Assembly: GCF_004123675.1 (NCBI RefSeq) | Contig: NZ_CP035421.1 | Location: 1 to 64,000 of the forward strand | DNA length: 64,000 nucleotides | Source of the DNA: Leisingera sp. NJS204 | GTDB lineage: Bacteria > Pseudomonadota > Alphaproteobacteria > Rhodobacterales > Rhodobacteraceae | Reading direction: 5' to 3' | In this document: positions 44,284 through 53,626 of the stretch, in pieces | Numbering within the stretch: position 1 is the first letter of the stretch | Layout: each line of letters begins with the position of its first letter | Position numbers and translations under genes: made by a program | The notes under the pieces: model-generated | Told to the model about the DNA's origin: nothing | Database searches by the model: none | Seen by the model: only the letters and a program-made list of their open reading frames with translations

Positions 44284-47200
44284 ATGCCTCTGGAACATTT
44301 CGGACACCTCAATGAGCCGAACCCCATCAACCCGCTGCTGGACCGCAAGCTCAAGACCTGCGGCCTTTACACCCAGGTCGTCGGCGCCAACGGAAACCAG
44401 CTGCACTGCGGTGACAACAAGCTGGTGCTGGACTTTGTGCCCGGCCATGGCTGTCTGCCGCTGGGCCATGGCCCGAATCCGGTTGCGGAAACGGTTGCGG
44501 AAACCCTGAAACTGCCGCTTACCAATCTGGTCCAGCCCTATTTTTCAGAAGCAACCGAAGTGCTGGCCCGGCGTTTGATGTCGCTGTCGCCGATCATCAC
44601 CGAGCGTGTCAACTTTGCCACCACCGGCACCGAAGCGATTGAAATCGCTCTGAACTCTGCCCGTCTGGCGACCGGGCGGCTGCGCTTTATCGCGGCGGTC
44701 AATGGCACCCACGGCAAATCCATCGGCGGTCTTTCCGTCACTCATACCGACCCGGTCAATGAATTTGCCGAACTGGCGGGCACGGTTTTTGTGCCCTTTG
44801 GCGACATTGATGCGATGGACCGCGCCCTGGCGGCCGAGGGTGACTCGATGGCGGCGGTCATCCTGGAGCCGGTGCAATCCGAGGGCGGTGTCAAACTGGC
44901 CTCCAAGGCCTATTTCGAAGCTGTGCGTGCCCTGTGCGACAAACACGGTGTTCTGCTGATCCATGATGAGATCATGACCGGCACCGGCCGCACCGGGCAT
45001 TTCTTTGCAACCGAATGGACCGGCGGCAACCCGGATATCATCGTTCTGGGCAAGGCGCTTGGCGGCGGTGTGATGCCGATCTCGGCCTGTCTGCTTGGCC
45101 CCCGTGCGGTGACCAAGTCGCTGGATTTTCAGCAGATGTCCAGTTTTGCCGGCAGTGCCTATGCCGCAACCGCCGCCAACGCGATGCTTGACGTGTTGCT
45201 GGAAAACGACAGCGAGCTGCTGCGCAGCATCCGCGCCTGCGGCAATACCCTGGACGGCATTCACCAGCGGCTGCAGCGCGCCTATCCGGAGCTGATCGCA
45301 GACACCCGCGGCTGCGGGCTGCTGCATGGCATCGAATTCAGCCGTCAAACCAATGTGGTCGCAGGGTCCGAGGGCGCGTTCCTGGGCCTGGCAGGTTCCA
45401 GCCAGCAGTATCCGGCGCTGACGGCGGGGCATATGCTGTCAAACGGCGTCCGGGTCACTCCGGCGGCGAACTGCAAGGGCGTGCTGCGGATCATGCCCAG
45501 CTATCTGACCACCGACGAGGAATGCCAAACCTACGCAGCCGCGCTGGAGGAATGCCTGGATGCGCTGGCAGCACAGGACACGGTGCGCGCCACCAAGCAT
45601 ATCACCGGCACCGCCAAGGCGGGGGAGCGGGAATCCGCGGTTGAATTCCTGGGCGCGGATCCGGTCGGTGAAATCGGCCCGGACGAAGGCCGCTTCGGCT
45701 TTATCGTGCATCAGCTGGAAACCGACGATCTGCAGAACCTCGATCCGCTGCTGCGGCAAGTGACCCGCAGCCAGCGCGACGTACTGACCAATCTTCTGGG
45801 CGAGTTTGACGAGCCCATCCTGCTGAGCCGCGCCCGGATCAAGGGCAAGGACGGATCAAGCGCGGTTGGCGACTTTATCCTGCTTCCCCGCAGTGCCCGG
45901 CAGCTTTTGGCCATGCCGCAGGACGACGCCTGCGAGCTGGTGCAGAAATGTGTGAACCTGGCCGTCAAACGCGGTGCGCGGATTGTCGGTCTTGGCGGCT
46001 ATACCTCGATTGTGACACGGGGCGGCTCCCGGATTGATCCGCTGGGCCAGGCGGTGACCACCGGCAACGGCTTCACCATCGAAGCAGCCCTGATGGCCGC
46101 GGACCGCGCCACCACCACGCTGGGCCGCAGCCAAAGCGACGCCACCGCGGCGATTATCGGCGCGGCAGGATCAATCGGCAGCGGCATGGTGCAGATGATC
46201 TCGGCCCGGGCCCGCCGCCTGTATCTGTTTGTAAACCCGGCGACCCCGCTGGAAAAATCCTTTCTGCGGCTCAAGCGGTCGCTGGCTGCGGGGCTGAAAG
46301 CGTCCCGCGACGGCGAGCTTCCGGCCCGTGCCGGCTCTGTTCTGGACCGCGCGATGAAGCTGATGGACGGCCAAACCGACCCGGCGGCCCTGGCGGAACA
46401 GCTGCTGCGCGATCCCGAATATTTCGTGATTTCCGACAATTGCAGCCGCGATCTGCGCAATGCCGACATCATTTACTCGGCCACCAGCTCCACCGATAAG
46501 CTGATCACGCCTGAGGATCTGCGCCCGCAAAGCGTGGTCTGCGATCTGTCCCGGCCCGGCAACATCAGCTATCGCTGCCGCGAAGAACGCGATGATGTGC
46601 TGATCATGGACGGCGGTGTCATTGCCTATCCTGGCCGCCCGCAGCTGGCGCTTGGCATTCCGATGCCCAAAGGGGTCGCTTTTGCCTGTATCGCCGAAAC
46701 CGTCATGCTGGCGCTGCGCAAACACTATGAAAACACTTCAGTCGGGGCTGCGCCGTCGCACCGCGAAGTCAGCATGCTGCGCGAAATCGCCGCCGATACC
46801 GGGTTTGAACTGGCAGACCTGCGCGCCTTCGACAAGCCCATCGGCCGGGTCGATTGGGGCAGCCTGATCGGCGACGGCAGCCCGGAAGCCGCTGGAAGTG
46901 ACGACGCACTGTCCCAGGCCAGCGCTGCTGCGGACCCGCACTCGCTTACCAGTGATGAAAGCATTGACTATTATCACCGCATGATCGGCCAGCGTGCGGA
47001 AGGCATCAGTGCAAGCGATCCGGCGATCAAGGAGATGGACGGCGGGATTTTCACCTGGAAGGATCTCGATCATGCGGCGGGCGTATCGGCTGCCCGCTTC
47101 CTGACGCTGGGCATTGATCGCGGCGCGCGGGTGTTTGTAGCGGGGGCAGGCAATTTTGCCCATATCGCCGCGGTTGCAGGCCTGTGGCGCATCGGCGCCG

Positions 47201-48471
47201 TGCCGGTCACCCTGGACAGCTCGCTGCCGCAGGACCGCCTGCGCGCCATGATGCAAGTCGCCGCACCGGTGCATGCGCTGTGCAGCCCCGGCCTGGAGGC
47301 GGGCCTGGCGGATCTGCTGCCGGTGGCACTGCTTGAAAGCAACGCCCAGCTGCTGAGCCAGACCGCAGCCGGCCCGCAATCCGCAGCCGCAAGCGCCGGG
47401 GACGAAGCCGTTGTGATCTTCACTTCGGGGTCCACCGGATTGCCCAAGGCGGTGCCGCATTCCTTCCTCGACCTGGTCAACATGGCCGAGAACTATGGCC
47501 GTCACAACGTTGGGCTGTCGCCGAAGGACAACGTTATCGTCACCTCCAAGCTCAGCTATTCCTATGGCTTTTCGGTGTCGATGACCGCGCTGTATCACGG
47601 TGCCGCCCTGTTGCTGGGCAACGGCCGGTTCGATCCCGCCGCCATTCTGGACCAGATCGAACAGCAGAAGGCGACGGTGCTGTTCTCGGTGCCGACCGTC
47701 TACAGCATTCTGGTCAAGCAGCCGCCGCGCGATCTGTCGACACTGCGCCAGTGCATCGCCGCCGGCGAGGCCCGCTCGCCCTTTGTCGATGACGCCTGGG
47801 AACAGATCAGCGGCATCAGCATTCAGGATGGTCTTGGCGCCACTGAAATCATGTCCTTTGCCCTGGCCACCCCCAAGGGTGAACCTGGCGGCAGATGCAT
47901 CGGCACCATCGTTCCGGGTTTCAGCATCGAAATCCGCAATGCGCACGGGCAGGTGACCCGCACCGGTGAGGCCGGCGTGGCCTGGGTGCGCGGCAATTCG
48001 GTGGCGACGGGCTATCTTGGCAATCCGGAAGCAAGCGCCCAGGCGTTTCAGGATGGCTGGTACCGGACCGATGACATCATGCGGATGGATAAGGATGGCC
48101 GCTTCCACTACCTGGGCCGGGCAACCGACCTGACCAAGGTCGGCGGCGTCTGGGTGTCGCCTGCGGAAACCCAGAACTTCCTCAACGCGCATCCGCTGGT
48201 CGCCGAATGCGCAGTGGTCCTGCGCGAGCATCCCGAACCCCTGGTGCGGCCCTATGCCTTTGTGGTGCCCGCCGCTGGTGCCACCGCCGGCCCCGGGCTG
48301 GAGCAGACCCTGAAGGCTGCCATCAGCGGGATGTTTGCCAAGTCCCAGGTCCCGCACAAGATCTTCTTCCTCGACGCGCTGCCGCGCACCGGCAACGGCA
48401 AGGTGCAGCGCTTCGCCCTCTCGGACATGGTCCAGGACAAAATCAACCTTGAATCCATCAGGCTGCAGTAA
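44284..48471 (+). CDS. Three-domain enzyme: class III aminotransferase, AAR-like reductase, benzoate-CoA-ligase-like adenylation domain
   Basis: A 1395-residue protein with three enzymes in one chain. Residues about 1-435 are a class III PLP aminotransferase (Asp228 in LLIHDEIMTGTGRTGHF, PLP Lys257 in VLGKALGGGVMP). Residues about 465-840 resemble cyanobacterial long-chain acyl-ACP reductase (AAR): FGFIVHQLETDDL at the start, LGGYTSI (569-575), the cofactor motif IIGAAGSIGSG (624-634), IMDGGVIAYPG, and FACIAETVML, where Cys802 aligns with the catalytic Cys294 of that enzyme. Residues about 880-1395 form an adenylate-forming domain of the benzoate-CoA-ligase type (FTSGSTGLPKAVPH at 1046-1059, catalytic Lys1373). 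No carrier domain is visible. The order suggests activation, reduction to an aldehyde and transamination to an amine. Confidence 0.85.
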   Translation: MPLEHFGHLNEPNPINPLLDRKLKTCGLYTQVVGANGNQLHCGDNKLVLDFVPGHGCLPLGHGPNPVAETVAETLKLPLTNLVQPYFSEATEVLARRLMSLSPIITERVNFATTGTEAIEIALNSARLATGRLRFIAAVNGTHGKSIGGLSVTHTDPVNEFAELAGTVFVPFGDIDAMDRALAAEGDSMAAVILEPVQSEGGVKLASKAYFEAVRALCDKHGVLLIHDEIMTGTGRTGHFFATEWTGGNPDIIVLGKALGGGVMPISACLLGPRAVTKSLDFQQMSSFAGSAYAATAANAMLDVLLENDSELLRSIRACGNTLDGIHQRLQRAYPELIADTRGCGLLHGIEFSRQTNVVAGSEGAFLGLAGSSQQYPALTAGHMLSNGVRVTPAANCKGVLRIMPSYLTTDEECQTYAAALEECLDALAAQDTVRATKHITGTAKAGERESAVEFLGADPVGEIGPDEGRFGFIVHQLETDDLQNLDPLLRQVTRSQRDVLTNLLGEFDEPILLSRARIKGKDGSSAVGDFILLPRSARQLLAMPQDDACELVQKCVNLAVKRGARIVGLGGYTSIVTRGGSRIDPLGQAVTTGNGFTIEAALMAADRATTTLGRSQSDATAAIIGAAGSIGSGMVQMISARARRLYLFVNPATPLEKSFLRLKRSLAAGLKASRDGELPARAGSVLDRAMKLMDGQTDPAALAEQLLRDPEYFVISDNCSRDLRNADIIYSATSSTDKLITPEDLRPQSVVCDLSRPGNISYRCREERDDVLIMDGGVIAYPGRPQLALGIPMPKGVAFACIAETVMLALRKHYENTSVGAAPSHREVSMLREIAADTGFELADLRAFDKPIGRVDWGSLIGDGSPEAAGSDDALSQASAAADPHSLTSDESIDYYHRMIGQRAEGISASDPAIKEMDGGIFTWKDLDHAAGVSAARFLTLGIDRGARVFVAGAGNFAHIAAVAGLWRIGAVPVTLDSSLPQDRLRAMMQVAAPVHALCSPGLEAGLADLLPVALLESNAQLLSQTAAGPQSAAASAGDEAVVIFTSGSTGLPKAVPHSFLDLVNMAENYGRHNVGLSPKDNVIVTSKLSYSYGFSVSMTALYHGAALLLGNGRFDPAAILDQIEQQKATVLFSVPTVYSILVKQPPRDLSTLRQCIAAGEARSPFVDDAWEQISGISIQDGLGATEIMSFALATPKGEPGGRCIGTIVPGFSIEIRNAHGQVTRTGEAGVAWVRGNSVATGYLGNPEASAQAFQDGWYRTDDIMRMDKDGRFHYLGRATDLTKVGGVWVSPAETQNFLNAHPLVAECAVVLREHPEPLVRPYAFVVPAAGATAGPGLEQTLKAAISGMFAKSQVPHKIFFLDALPRTGNGKVQRFALSDMVQDKINLESIRLQ

Positions 48472-48476
48472 GATCC

Positions 48477-50867
48477 ATGACACATTCAAAACCCCTTCTC
48501 GCCAGGTTCATGCGGCGTTTCGCATCCTTTGTTCTGGCACAGCGCATATTGGCGGTCGTCTTTATGCTGGCGGTATCCGCCACCCTCATGAGCGGCCTTG
48601 CCCGCGTCGGCTTTGACACCTCTCCGGAAAGCTTTTTCCTGGAGGGGGCCGAAGTCATCGAAGACTGGTACGCCTTCAAGGAGAAATACCAGTCGGATGA
48701 GTTTTCCTTTATCGTGCTGACCCCGCCAGAGGCCAATGCGGCCTTTGTCAAAGAGCTGGAGGGATTTGCGACCCAGCTGGAAGACATCGACGGTGTCGAC
48801 CGGGTGACTGCGCTGCACAATGTCCGCTCCATCTCGGGCGAGGATGATGTCCTTGATGTCGGTGACTATCTGCATGCCGGCCTGACGCAGGCCGAAGTCA
48901 CCGAACGGCTGGAAAAGGCTGCCGCCCACCCCTATTACCGCGGGCTGTTCGTAAACGATCGCGGCAGCCAATTCGGTGTGCTGGTGGAAACCGTCAGCAC
49001 CTTCTCGAACGCTGACAAAGAGGGCTTCACCCAGGCGGTGCGCGCCATTCTTGCGCAGCCGGACTATGCGGAATGGAACGGCACAGCCATCGGCGCGCCG
49101 ATCCTTGATGCGGACGTGCAGCGGATTGTCGGCATGGAAAGCGGCATTTTCGGCAGCATCACCTTTACCCTGGTGATGGCGGGCTTCTTCATCGCCTTCC
49201 GCCACCGGCTGGCCTTGGCGCTGCCGCCGCTGGTTGCTTGTCTCTCCATCGGTTGCGCCCTTGGCGCAATGGGGCTTTGGGGCGCGGACGCAGGCCTGCT
49301 TACGCCGATTGTCCCTTCTTTCCTGATTTCGGTCGGACTGGGTACCGCGGCCTATCTGCTGTCGGATTTCACCACTGCCCGGCGCAAGGGCGAACCGGTG
49401 CAGGCGGCCATTCTGGACACTATGGAACAGGCCGGCGGCCCGGCGCTGCTGGCAAATATCACCACCGCCGGCGCGCTGTTTGCCTTCTCCGGCTCGCGCG
49501 TGCTGCCGGTGCGTGATGTGGGCCTGACTCTGGGCATCGGCCTGATGACAGCCTGCATCTTTACCCTGATCCTGTTCCCGCTGCTGGCCAATCTGTGGGG
49601 CCACCGTATCCGGCAGCAGCCGGGCCGCAGCACGCACAGCCCGGCGCTTGCCGCGATGGCAGATTTCGCCATCGGCGCGCCGCGGCTGATTGTGGCCGTG
49701 TTTGCAGTGCTGGTTGCCTTTGCCGTCGCCGGTGTCAGCAAGCTGGAAACGGATTACTACTATCTGGGCACCTTCAAGAAGGACTCGGATCTGTTTCAGG
49801 CGCATCAGGCCGCCAATGCGGCAATTCCGGTCTCCAACTCGATCGAGGTGCTGATCTCGCTTGGCAAGACCGACGCCTTGAAAGAGCCCGCCGCCCTGCG
49901 CGCTGTTGATGCCATCGCGCAACAGGCGCTGGCGGCGGTGGATCAGGACGTGGCAGTCAAATCCTACACTCTGGCTGATGTGGTCAAGGAACTGTCGGAA
50001 CAGACCCTGGGCAGCTACGCCATTCCTGACAACCGCAACGCCATTGCCCAGCTGATCCTGCTGTTCGAAAGCTCCGGCCATGACGAGATGGAGCGGGTCG
50101 CCAGTGCCGGCTTTGACGAAGCCCGGCTGACCTTCCTGGTGCCGTCGCGCGCCTACAGCGCCTATACGCCGCTGGTCGAAACCATCAAGGCCGAGGCCGC
50201 TGCCGTGATGGCCGAAGCGGGTTATCCGGATGCCGGGGTTGTGGTCACCGGCGTGGTTCCGATGTGGCTGGAGATCAGCACCTTCCTGACGGAAACGCAG
50301 ATTTCCTCCTTTCTGATGGCAACCGCGATTGTGGCGCTGGTGATGATGCTGATCGCCCGGTCGGTGGTGATCGGCCTGACAATGGCGGCAATCAACGTCT
50401 GCTGCGTGCTGCTGGTCCTGGGCTTCATGGGCCACATGGGGATTATCCTGGATCCCTTCACCATCCTGATCGGCGCGATTGCCTTGGGCATTCTGGATGA
50501 CGACACAATCCATTTCGCCCGCAACTTCCTGGACCGCCGCAAGCAGGGCGCGGATCTGGACACCGCCCTGCACCGCACCTTCCAAAGCGCGGGCAAGGCG
50601 ATGGGCATACAGACCCTGATCCTGGTGGTGGCCTTCATCGTCTACACAACCGGTTCCGTGCAAAGCCTTGCCACCTTCGGGTTTGTCACCACGGCAACGA
50701 TCTTTCTGGGGCTGCTGGTTGAATTCACCGTCACCCCGGCGCTGCTGATCCTGCTGTCGCGCGGCAGCGCGCACAGAACCGCCAAAGACCCGGTGCCGGA
50801 TGCCGATCCGGATGGCTACCGCCCGGTGCTGGAAATGCCTGATCCCATGCGCCCGTCGCAAAGCTGA
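48477..50867 (+). CDS. RND/MMPL-family exporter
   Basis: A 796-residue inner-membrane transporter with 12 predicted membrane segments in two halves, each with one large periplasmic loop between its first and second segments. Features include VPSFLISVGLGTAAYLLSDF and ILDDDTIHFARNFLDRR, the latter with the Asp residues of the proton relay in hydrophobe-exporting RND proteins. It starts 5 bases after the three-domain enzyme, with the LolA-like gene one position before that, a combination known for export of lipid-like products to the outer membrane. Confidence 0.92.
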   Translation: MTHSKPLLARFMRRFASFVLAQRILAVVFMLAVSATLMSGLARVGFDTSPESFFLEGAEVIEDWYAFKEKYQSDEFSFIVLTPPEANAAFVKELEGFATQLEDIDGVDRVTALHNVRSISGEDDVLDVGDYLHAGLTQAEVTERLEKAAAHPYYRGLFVNDRGSQFGVLVETVSTFSNADKEGFTQAVRAILAQPDYAEWNGTAIGAPILDADVQRIVGMESGIFGSITFTLVMAGFFIAFRHRLALALPPLVACLSIGCALGAMGLWGADAGLLTPIVPSFLISVGLGTAAYLLSDFTTARRKGEPVQAAILDTMEQAGGPALLANITTAGALFAFSGSRVLPVRDVGLTLGIGLMTACIFTLILFPLLANLWGHRIRQQPGRSTHSPALAAMADFAIGAPRLIVAVFAVLVAFAVAGVSKLETDYYYLGTFKKDSDLFQAHQAANAAIPVSNSIEVLISLGKTDALKEPAALRAVDAIAQQALAAVDQDVAVKSYTLADVVKELSEQTLGSYAIPDNRNAIAQLILLFESSGHDEMERVASAGFDEARLTFLVPSRAYSAYTPLVETIKAEAAAVMAEAGYPDAGVVVTGVVPMWLEISTFLTETQISSFLMATAIVALVMMLIARSVVIGLTMAAINVCCVLLVLGFMGHMGIILDPFTILIGAIALGILDDDTIHFARNFLDRRKQGADLDTALHRTFQSAGKAMGIQTLILVVAFIVYTTGSVQSLATFGFVTTATIFLGLLVEFTVTPALLILLSRGSAHRTAKDPVPDADPDGYRPVLEMPDPMRPSQS

Positions 50868-50877
50868 GGGATGCCGG

Positions 50878-51717
50878 ATGTCATATCTCAAACCGCATGA
50901 ACTTGCCGAGGCGATGGTCGAAGCCGGCGCCTCCAAGGTCGGCCTGTCCGCTAAGGACACGTTGATCCGGGCCTATATGGCGGGGGCGATCCTGGCCCTG
51001 GCCGCCGGGTTTGCAGTGACCGTCACCGTCAACACCGGCAACCCGCTGATCGGTGCGCTGCTGTTCCCGGTTGGTTTCTGCATGCTCAGCCTGCTGGGGT
51101 TCGATCTGCTGACCGGCGTCTTTACCCTGGTGCCCTTTGCAGTGCTGACCAACCGTCCGGGCTGCACCCCGCGCGCCATGCTGCGCACCTGGGCACTGGT
51201 CTTTGCCGGAAACTTCCTGGGTGCCATGACAACAGCCATCTTCATGGCGACGATCCTGACCATGGGTTTCACCCAGGAAGCCGGCGACGTCGGGCAGAAA
51301 CTGCGCACCATCGGTGAAGCCCGGACACTGGGCTATGCCGAGGCCGGGCTGGGCGGCATGACAACCCTGTTTATCCGGGCCGTGATGTGCAACTGGATGG
51401 TCTCGACCGGCGTGGTTGCCGCGATCATGTCGACCAGCGTCTCGGGCAAGGTGATCGCGATGTGGATGCCGATCCTGATATTCTTCTATCTCGGGTTCGA
51501 GCATTCGGTGGTGAACATGTTCCTGTTTCCCGCCGGGCTGCTGCTGGGGGCCGGTTTCACCTGGGCTGATTACCTGCTCTACAATGAGATCCCCACCGTG
51601 CTGGGAAATCTTGCCGGGGGCATCACCTTTGTCGGGGCAACGATCTATTCGACCTACTACCGCCACAACGGAACCAGCCCCGAAACGGCAGTGGATGCCC
51701 CGCTGGAGAATGTCTGA
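50878..51717 (+). CDS. Formate/nitrite transporter family channel
   Basis: A 279-residue FNT protein with six membrane segments. KDTLIRAYMAGAILALAAGF, ALLFPVGFCMLSLLGFDLLTG, VFAGNFLGA, IRAVMCNWMVSTGV and FEHSVVNMFLFPAGLL are the signature blocks of the family, with the conserved channel His in the last one. FNT members carry formate, nitrite, hydrosulfide or lactate. It begins 10 bases after the exporter and ends the plus operon, followed by a terminator. Why a small-anion channel belongs to this cluster is unclear. Confidence 0.9.
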   Translation: MSYLKPHELAEAMVEAGASKVGLSAKDTLIRAYMAGAILALAAGFAVTVTVNTGNPLIGALLFPVGFCMLSLLGFDLLTGVFTLVPFAVLTNRPGCTPRAMLRTWALVFAGNFLGAMTTAIFMATILTMGFTQEAGDVGQKLRTIGEARTLGYAEAGLGGMTTLFIRAVMCNWMVSTGVVAAIMSTSVSGKVIAMWMPILIFFYLGFEHSVVNMFLFPAGLLLGAGFTWADYLLYNEIPTVLGNLAGGITFVGATIYSTYYRHNGTSPETAVDAPLENV

Positions 51718-51788
51718 AAACACCGCCTGCGGACTGTCATGGCAGCGGTACTGAAAAACGGAAAACGGCTTTGGCTCCGTTACAATCC

Positions 51789-51818
51789 AGGCTCCGGCAT
51801 CACAGGATGCCGGAGCCT
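51789..51818 (+). terminator. Strong hairpin terminator after the biosynthetic operon
   Basis: Arms 51789-51800 and 51807-51818 form a perfect 12-bp stem with a 6-base loop, followed by two more T residues only. It lies between the FNT gene (plus) and ridA (minus), which converge, so it can end transcription from both sides. Confidence 0.8.
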
Positions 51819-51883
51819 TTGGTCTCCAAAGCTGATCTGAAATCACGCGGATCAGCAAATGCGCGGCACAGATCCGGATCCGG

Positions 51884-52222
51884 TCAGCAGGCGGCAGTCA
51901 CGATGATTTCCACCTTCAGATCCGGCCGCGCCAGCCGCGCCTCGCCGCAGGCCCGGGCCGGGGCGTGGCCTTGCGGCACCCAGGCGTCCCAGACCGCATT
52001 CATCCCGGCAAAGTCCTTCATGTCGGAGAGCCAGACAATCGCCTGCAGGATCTGCTGCGGCGAGGAGCCGGCCTTTGCCAGCAGCGCCTCGACCCGGGAC
52101 AGGCAGTCGCGGGTCTGTTCGGCCACGTCTGCGCCGTCCCCGACCTGACCGCAAAGATAGGCCACGCCGCTGTGCTTCACGATCTTGCTCATGCGGGGGC
52201 CGGTTTCAATCCGTTCGATCAC
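51884..52222 (-). CDS. RidA-family enamine/imine deaminase
   Basis: A 112-residue Rid protein that hydrolyses reactive enamine/imine intermediates released by PLP enzymes or amino-acid oxidases. It begins at GTG with AGGAGAG 4 bases upstream. Typical parts are [42 protein letters not shown] and [19 protein letters not shown], with the conserved Arg in [12 protein letters not shown] context. It follows the flavin dehydrogenase genes, whose imine products it would clear. Confidence 0.9.
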   Translation of the reverse strand: MIERIETGPRMSKIVKHSGVAYLCGQVGDGADVAEQTRDCLSRVEALLAKAGSSPQQILQAIVWLSDMKDFAGMNAVWDAWVPQGHAPARACGEARLARPDLKVEIIVTAAC

Positions 52223-52231
52223 TTTTCTCTC

Positions 52232-53626
52232 CTATTCAGCGGCAGTGGCGGATGGGTCGTCCATCGCAGCCAATTCGCCCAGTGTTACGGGTTTGATCGG
52301 CGGGCGGATGCGGTAGTAACCCGTTTCATCCGGGGTCTGCCCGTTGGCCTCGGCCAGAAGCGCGGTCACGGCCGGCCCGCAATAGCGGCCCTGGCATGGC
52401 CCCATACCGGCGCGGCCAAAGGCCTTGGCCTGGTTTGGTCCAAGACAGCCAAGCTTGGCATAGCTGCGGATGTCACCTGCCGTGACTTCCTCGCAGCGGC
52501 AGACAATGGTGCTGTCCGCAGGCTGCAAAGCCGCACTGTAGGGCGGATAGGCCGCATCCAGAAACGGCCGCACCGCGGTCTCCCGGCTGCGCCGGCTGAG
52601 CAGCGGCGCGGCAAGCCTGTCGCGCTCCTGCGCGGTGATCCGGCCCAGTTCCTCTGCCGCTTTCAGGGCTGCGGTACGGCCCGCGAATTCAGCGGCCAGG
52701 GCGCCGCCGATGCCGGCGCCGTCGCCGGCGATCAGCACGCCTTGCTTGGCGGACTCGCCCCATGTCCCGACCTCGGGCACAAAACACTGCTGCGCTTGCG
52801 ACCAGACATGCGGCACATTGATCGAGCGGGCGGCCTGGGTGTTCGGCACCACCCCGTGATGCAGCAGGGCTGTGTCGCAGTCGATGCGGTGATCGCGCCC
52901 TTTACTGCGGAATGCCACCGCCTCGGCCTGGGTGCTGCCCTGAACCGTGATCCCGGTTGCGCCGGTATAGCGGGGCACGCCTGCACGCTTTATTTCTGCC
53001 AGCATTTTCAAGCCTTTGAGCAAATACCGCCAGCCGCGCAGCGCGCCGGGAAGGTGGCGGGCTGATGCCATCAGGCTGATGCCAGTCTGGGTTTCGACCA
53101 GCGCCAGCGGCGGCATGCCTGCGCGCACCATCTGCGCCGCGATCAGGTAGAGCAGCGGACCGCTGCCGGCGAGCACGGCGCGGCGCGGCAGAACGCCGGA
53201 TTGCTTCAGCAGGATCTGCGCGGCGCCTGCCGTCATCACACCGGGCAGGGTCCAGCCGGGCACCGGCATCGGACGCTCCAGCGCGCCGGTGGCCAGGATC
53301 ACACGGTCTGCTTGGATCTGATCGCCGCGCCCCTGGCGGGTGAAAGAAATGCGCAAGCCGTCCTCGATGGCCCAGACGATGGCGCCGGAGATATGGCTGA
53401 TCCCCGACTGGCCAAGGCCCGCCGTCAGGGTAGCCCCATGCAGATACTCCTGCCCCAGGATGGCGCCGCGCAACCCGGCAGCGCGGTCGACGTCGCGGTA
53501 GATCTGCCCGCCGGGGCGGTTCTGCTCGTCCAGCAGGATCACACTCAGGCCCTGCTGCGCGGCCTCGGCAGCTGCAGCCATACCGGCAGGGCCGGCGCCG
53601 ATGATTGCCAGGTCACAGTGTTGCAT
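52232..53626 (-). CDS. FAD/NAD(P)-dependent dehydrogenase subunit (HcnB/opine- or hydroxyproline-dehydrogenase-like)
   Basis: A 464-residue pyridine-nucleotide-disulphide-type flavoprotein. The FAD motif LAIIGAGPAGMAAAAEAA is at the N-terminus, a second Rossmann site surrounds RAVLAGSGPLLYLIA, and GVLIAGDGAGIGGALAA binds FAD. The C-terminus has a BFD-like cysteine set CRCEEV ... GMGPCQGRYCG, a probable 2Fe-2S site. Similar proteins form the large electron-transfer subunit of D-hydroxyproline and opine dehydrogenases and of cyanide synthase. Its ATG overlaps the small 2Fe-2S gene by 14 bases. Confidence 0.88.
   Translation of the reverse strand: MQHCDLAIIGAGPAGMAAAAEAAQQGLSVILLDEQNRPGGQIYRDVDRAAGLRGAILGQEYLHGATLTAGLGQSGISHISGAIVWAIEDGLRISFTRQGRGDQIQADRVILATGALERPMPVPGWTLPGVMTAGAAQILLKQSGVLPRRAVLAGSGPLLYLIAAQMVRAGMPPLALVETQTGISLMASARHLPGALRGWRYLLKGLKMLAEIKRAGVPRYTGATGITVQGSTQAEAVAFRSKGRDHRIDCDTALLHHGVVPNTQAARSINVPHVWSQAQQCFVPEVGTWGESAKQGVLIAGDGAGIGGALAAEFAGRTAALKAAEELGRITAQERDRLAAPLLSRRSRETAVRPFLDAAYPPYSAALQPADSTIVCRCEEVTAGDIRSYAKLGCLGPNQAKAFGRAGMGPCQGRYCGPAVTALLAEANGQTPDETGYYRIRPPIKPVTLGELAAMDDPSATAAE

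Noticed and set aside
46738-48489. Minus-strand frame of 583 codons opposite the adenylation domain
   Set aside because: Same composition bias as other shadows, and the plus strand has all adenylation motifs.
48486-50960. Minus-strand frame of 824 codons opposite the RND exporter
   Set aside because: It lacks membrane or domain patterns and is His/Gln/Arg-rich, as expected for an antisense shadow; the plus strand encodes a clear exporter.
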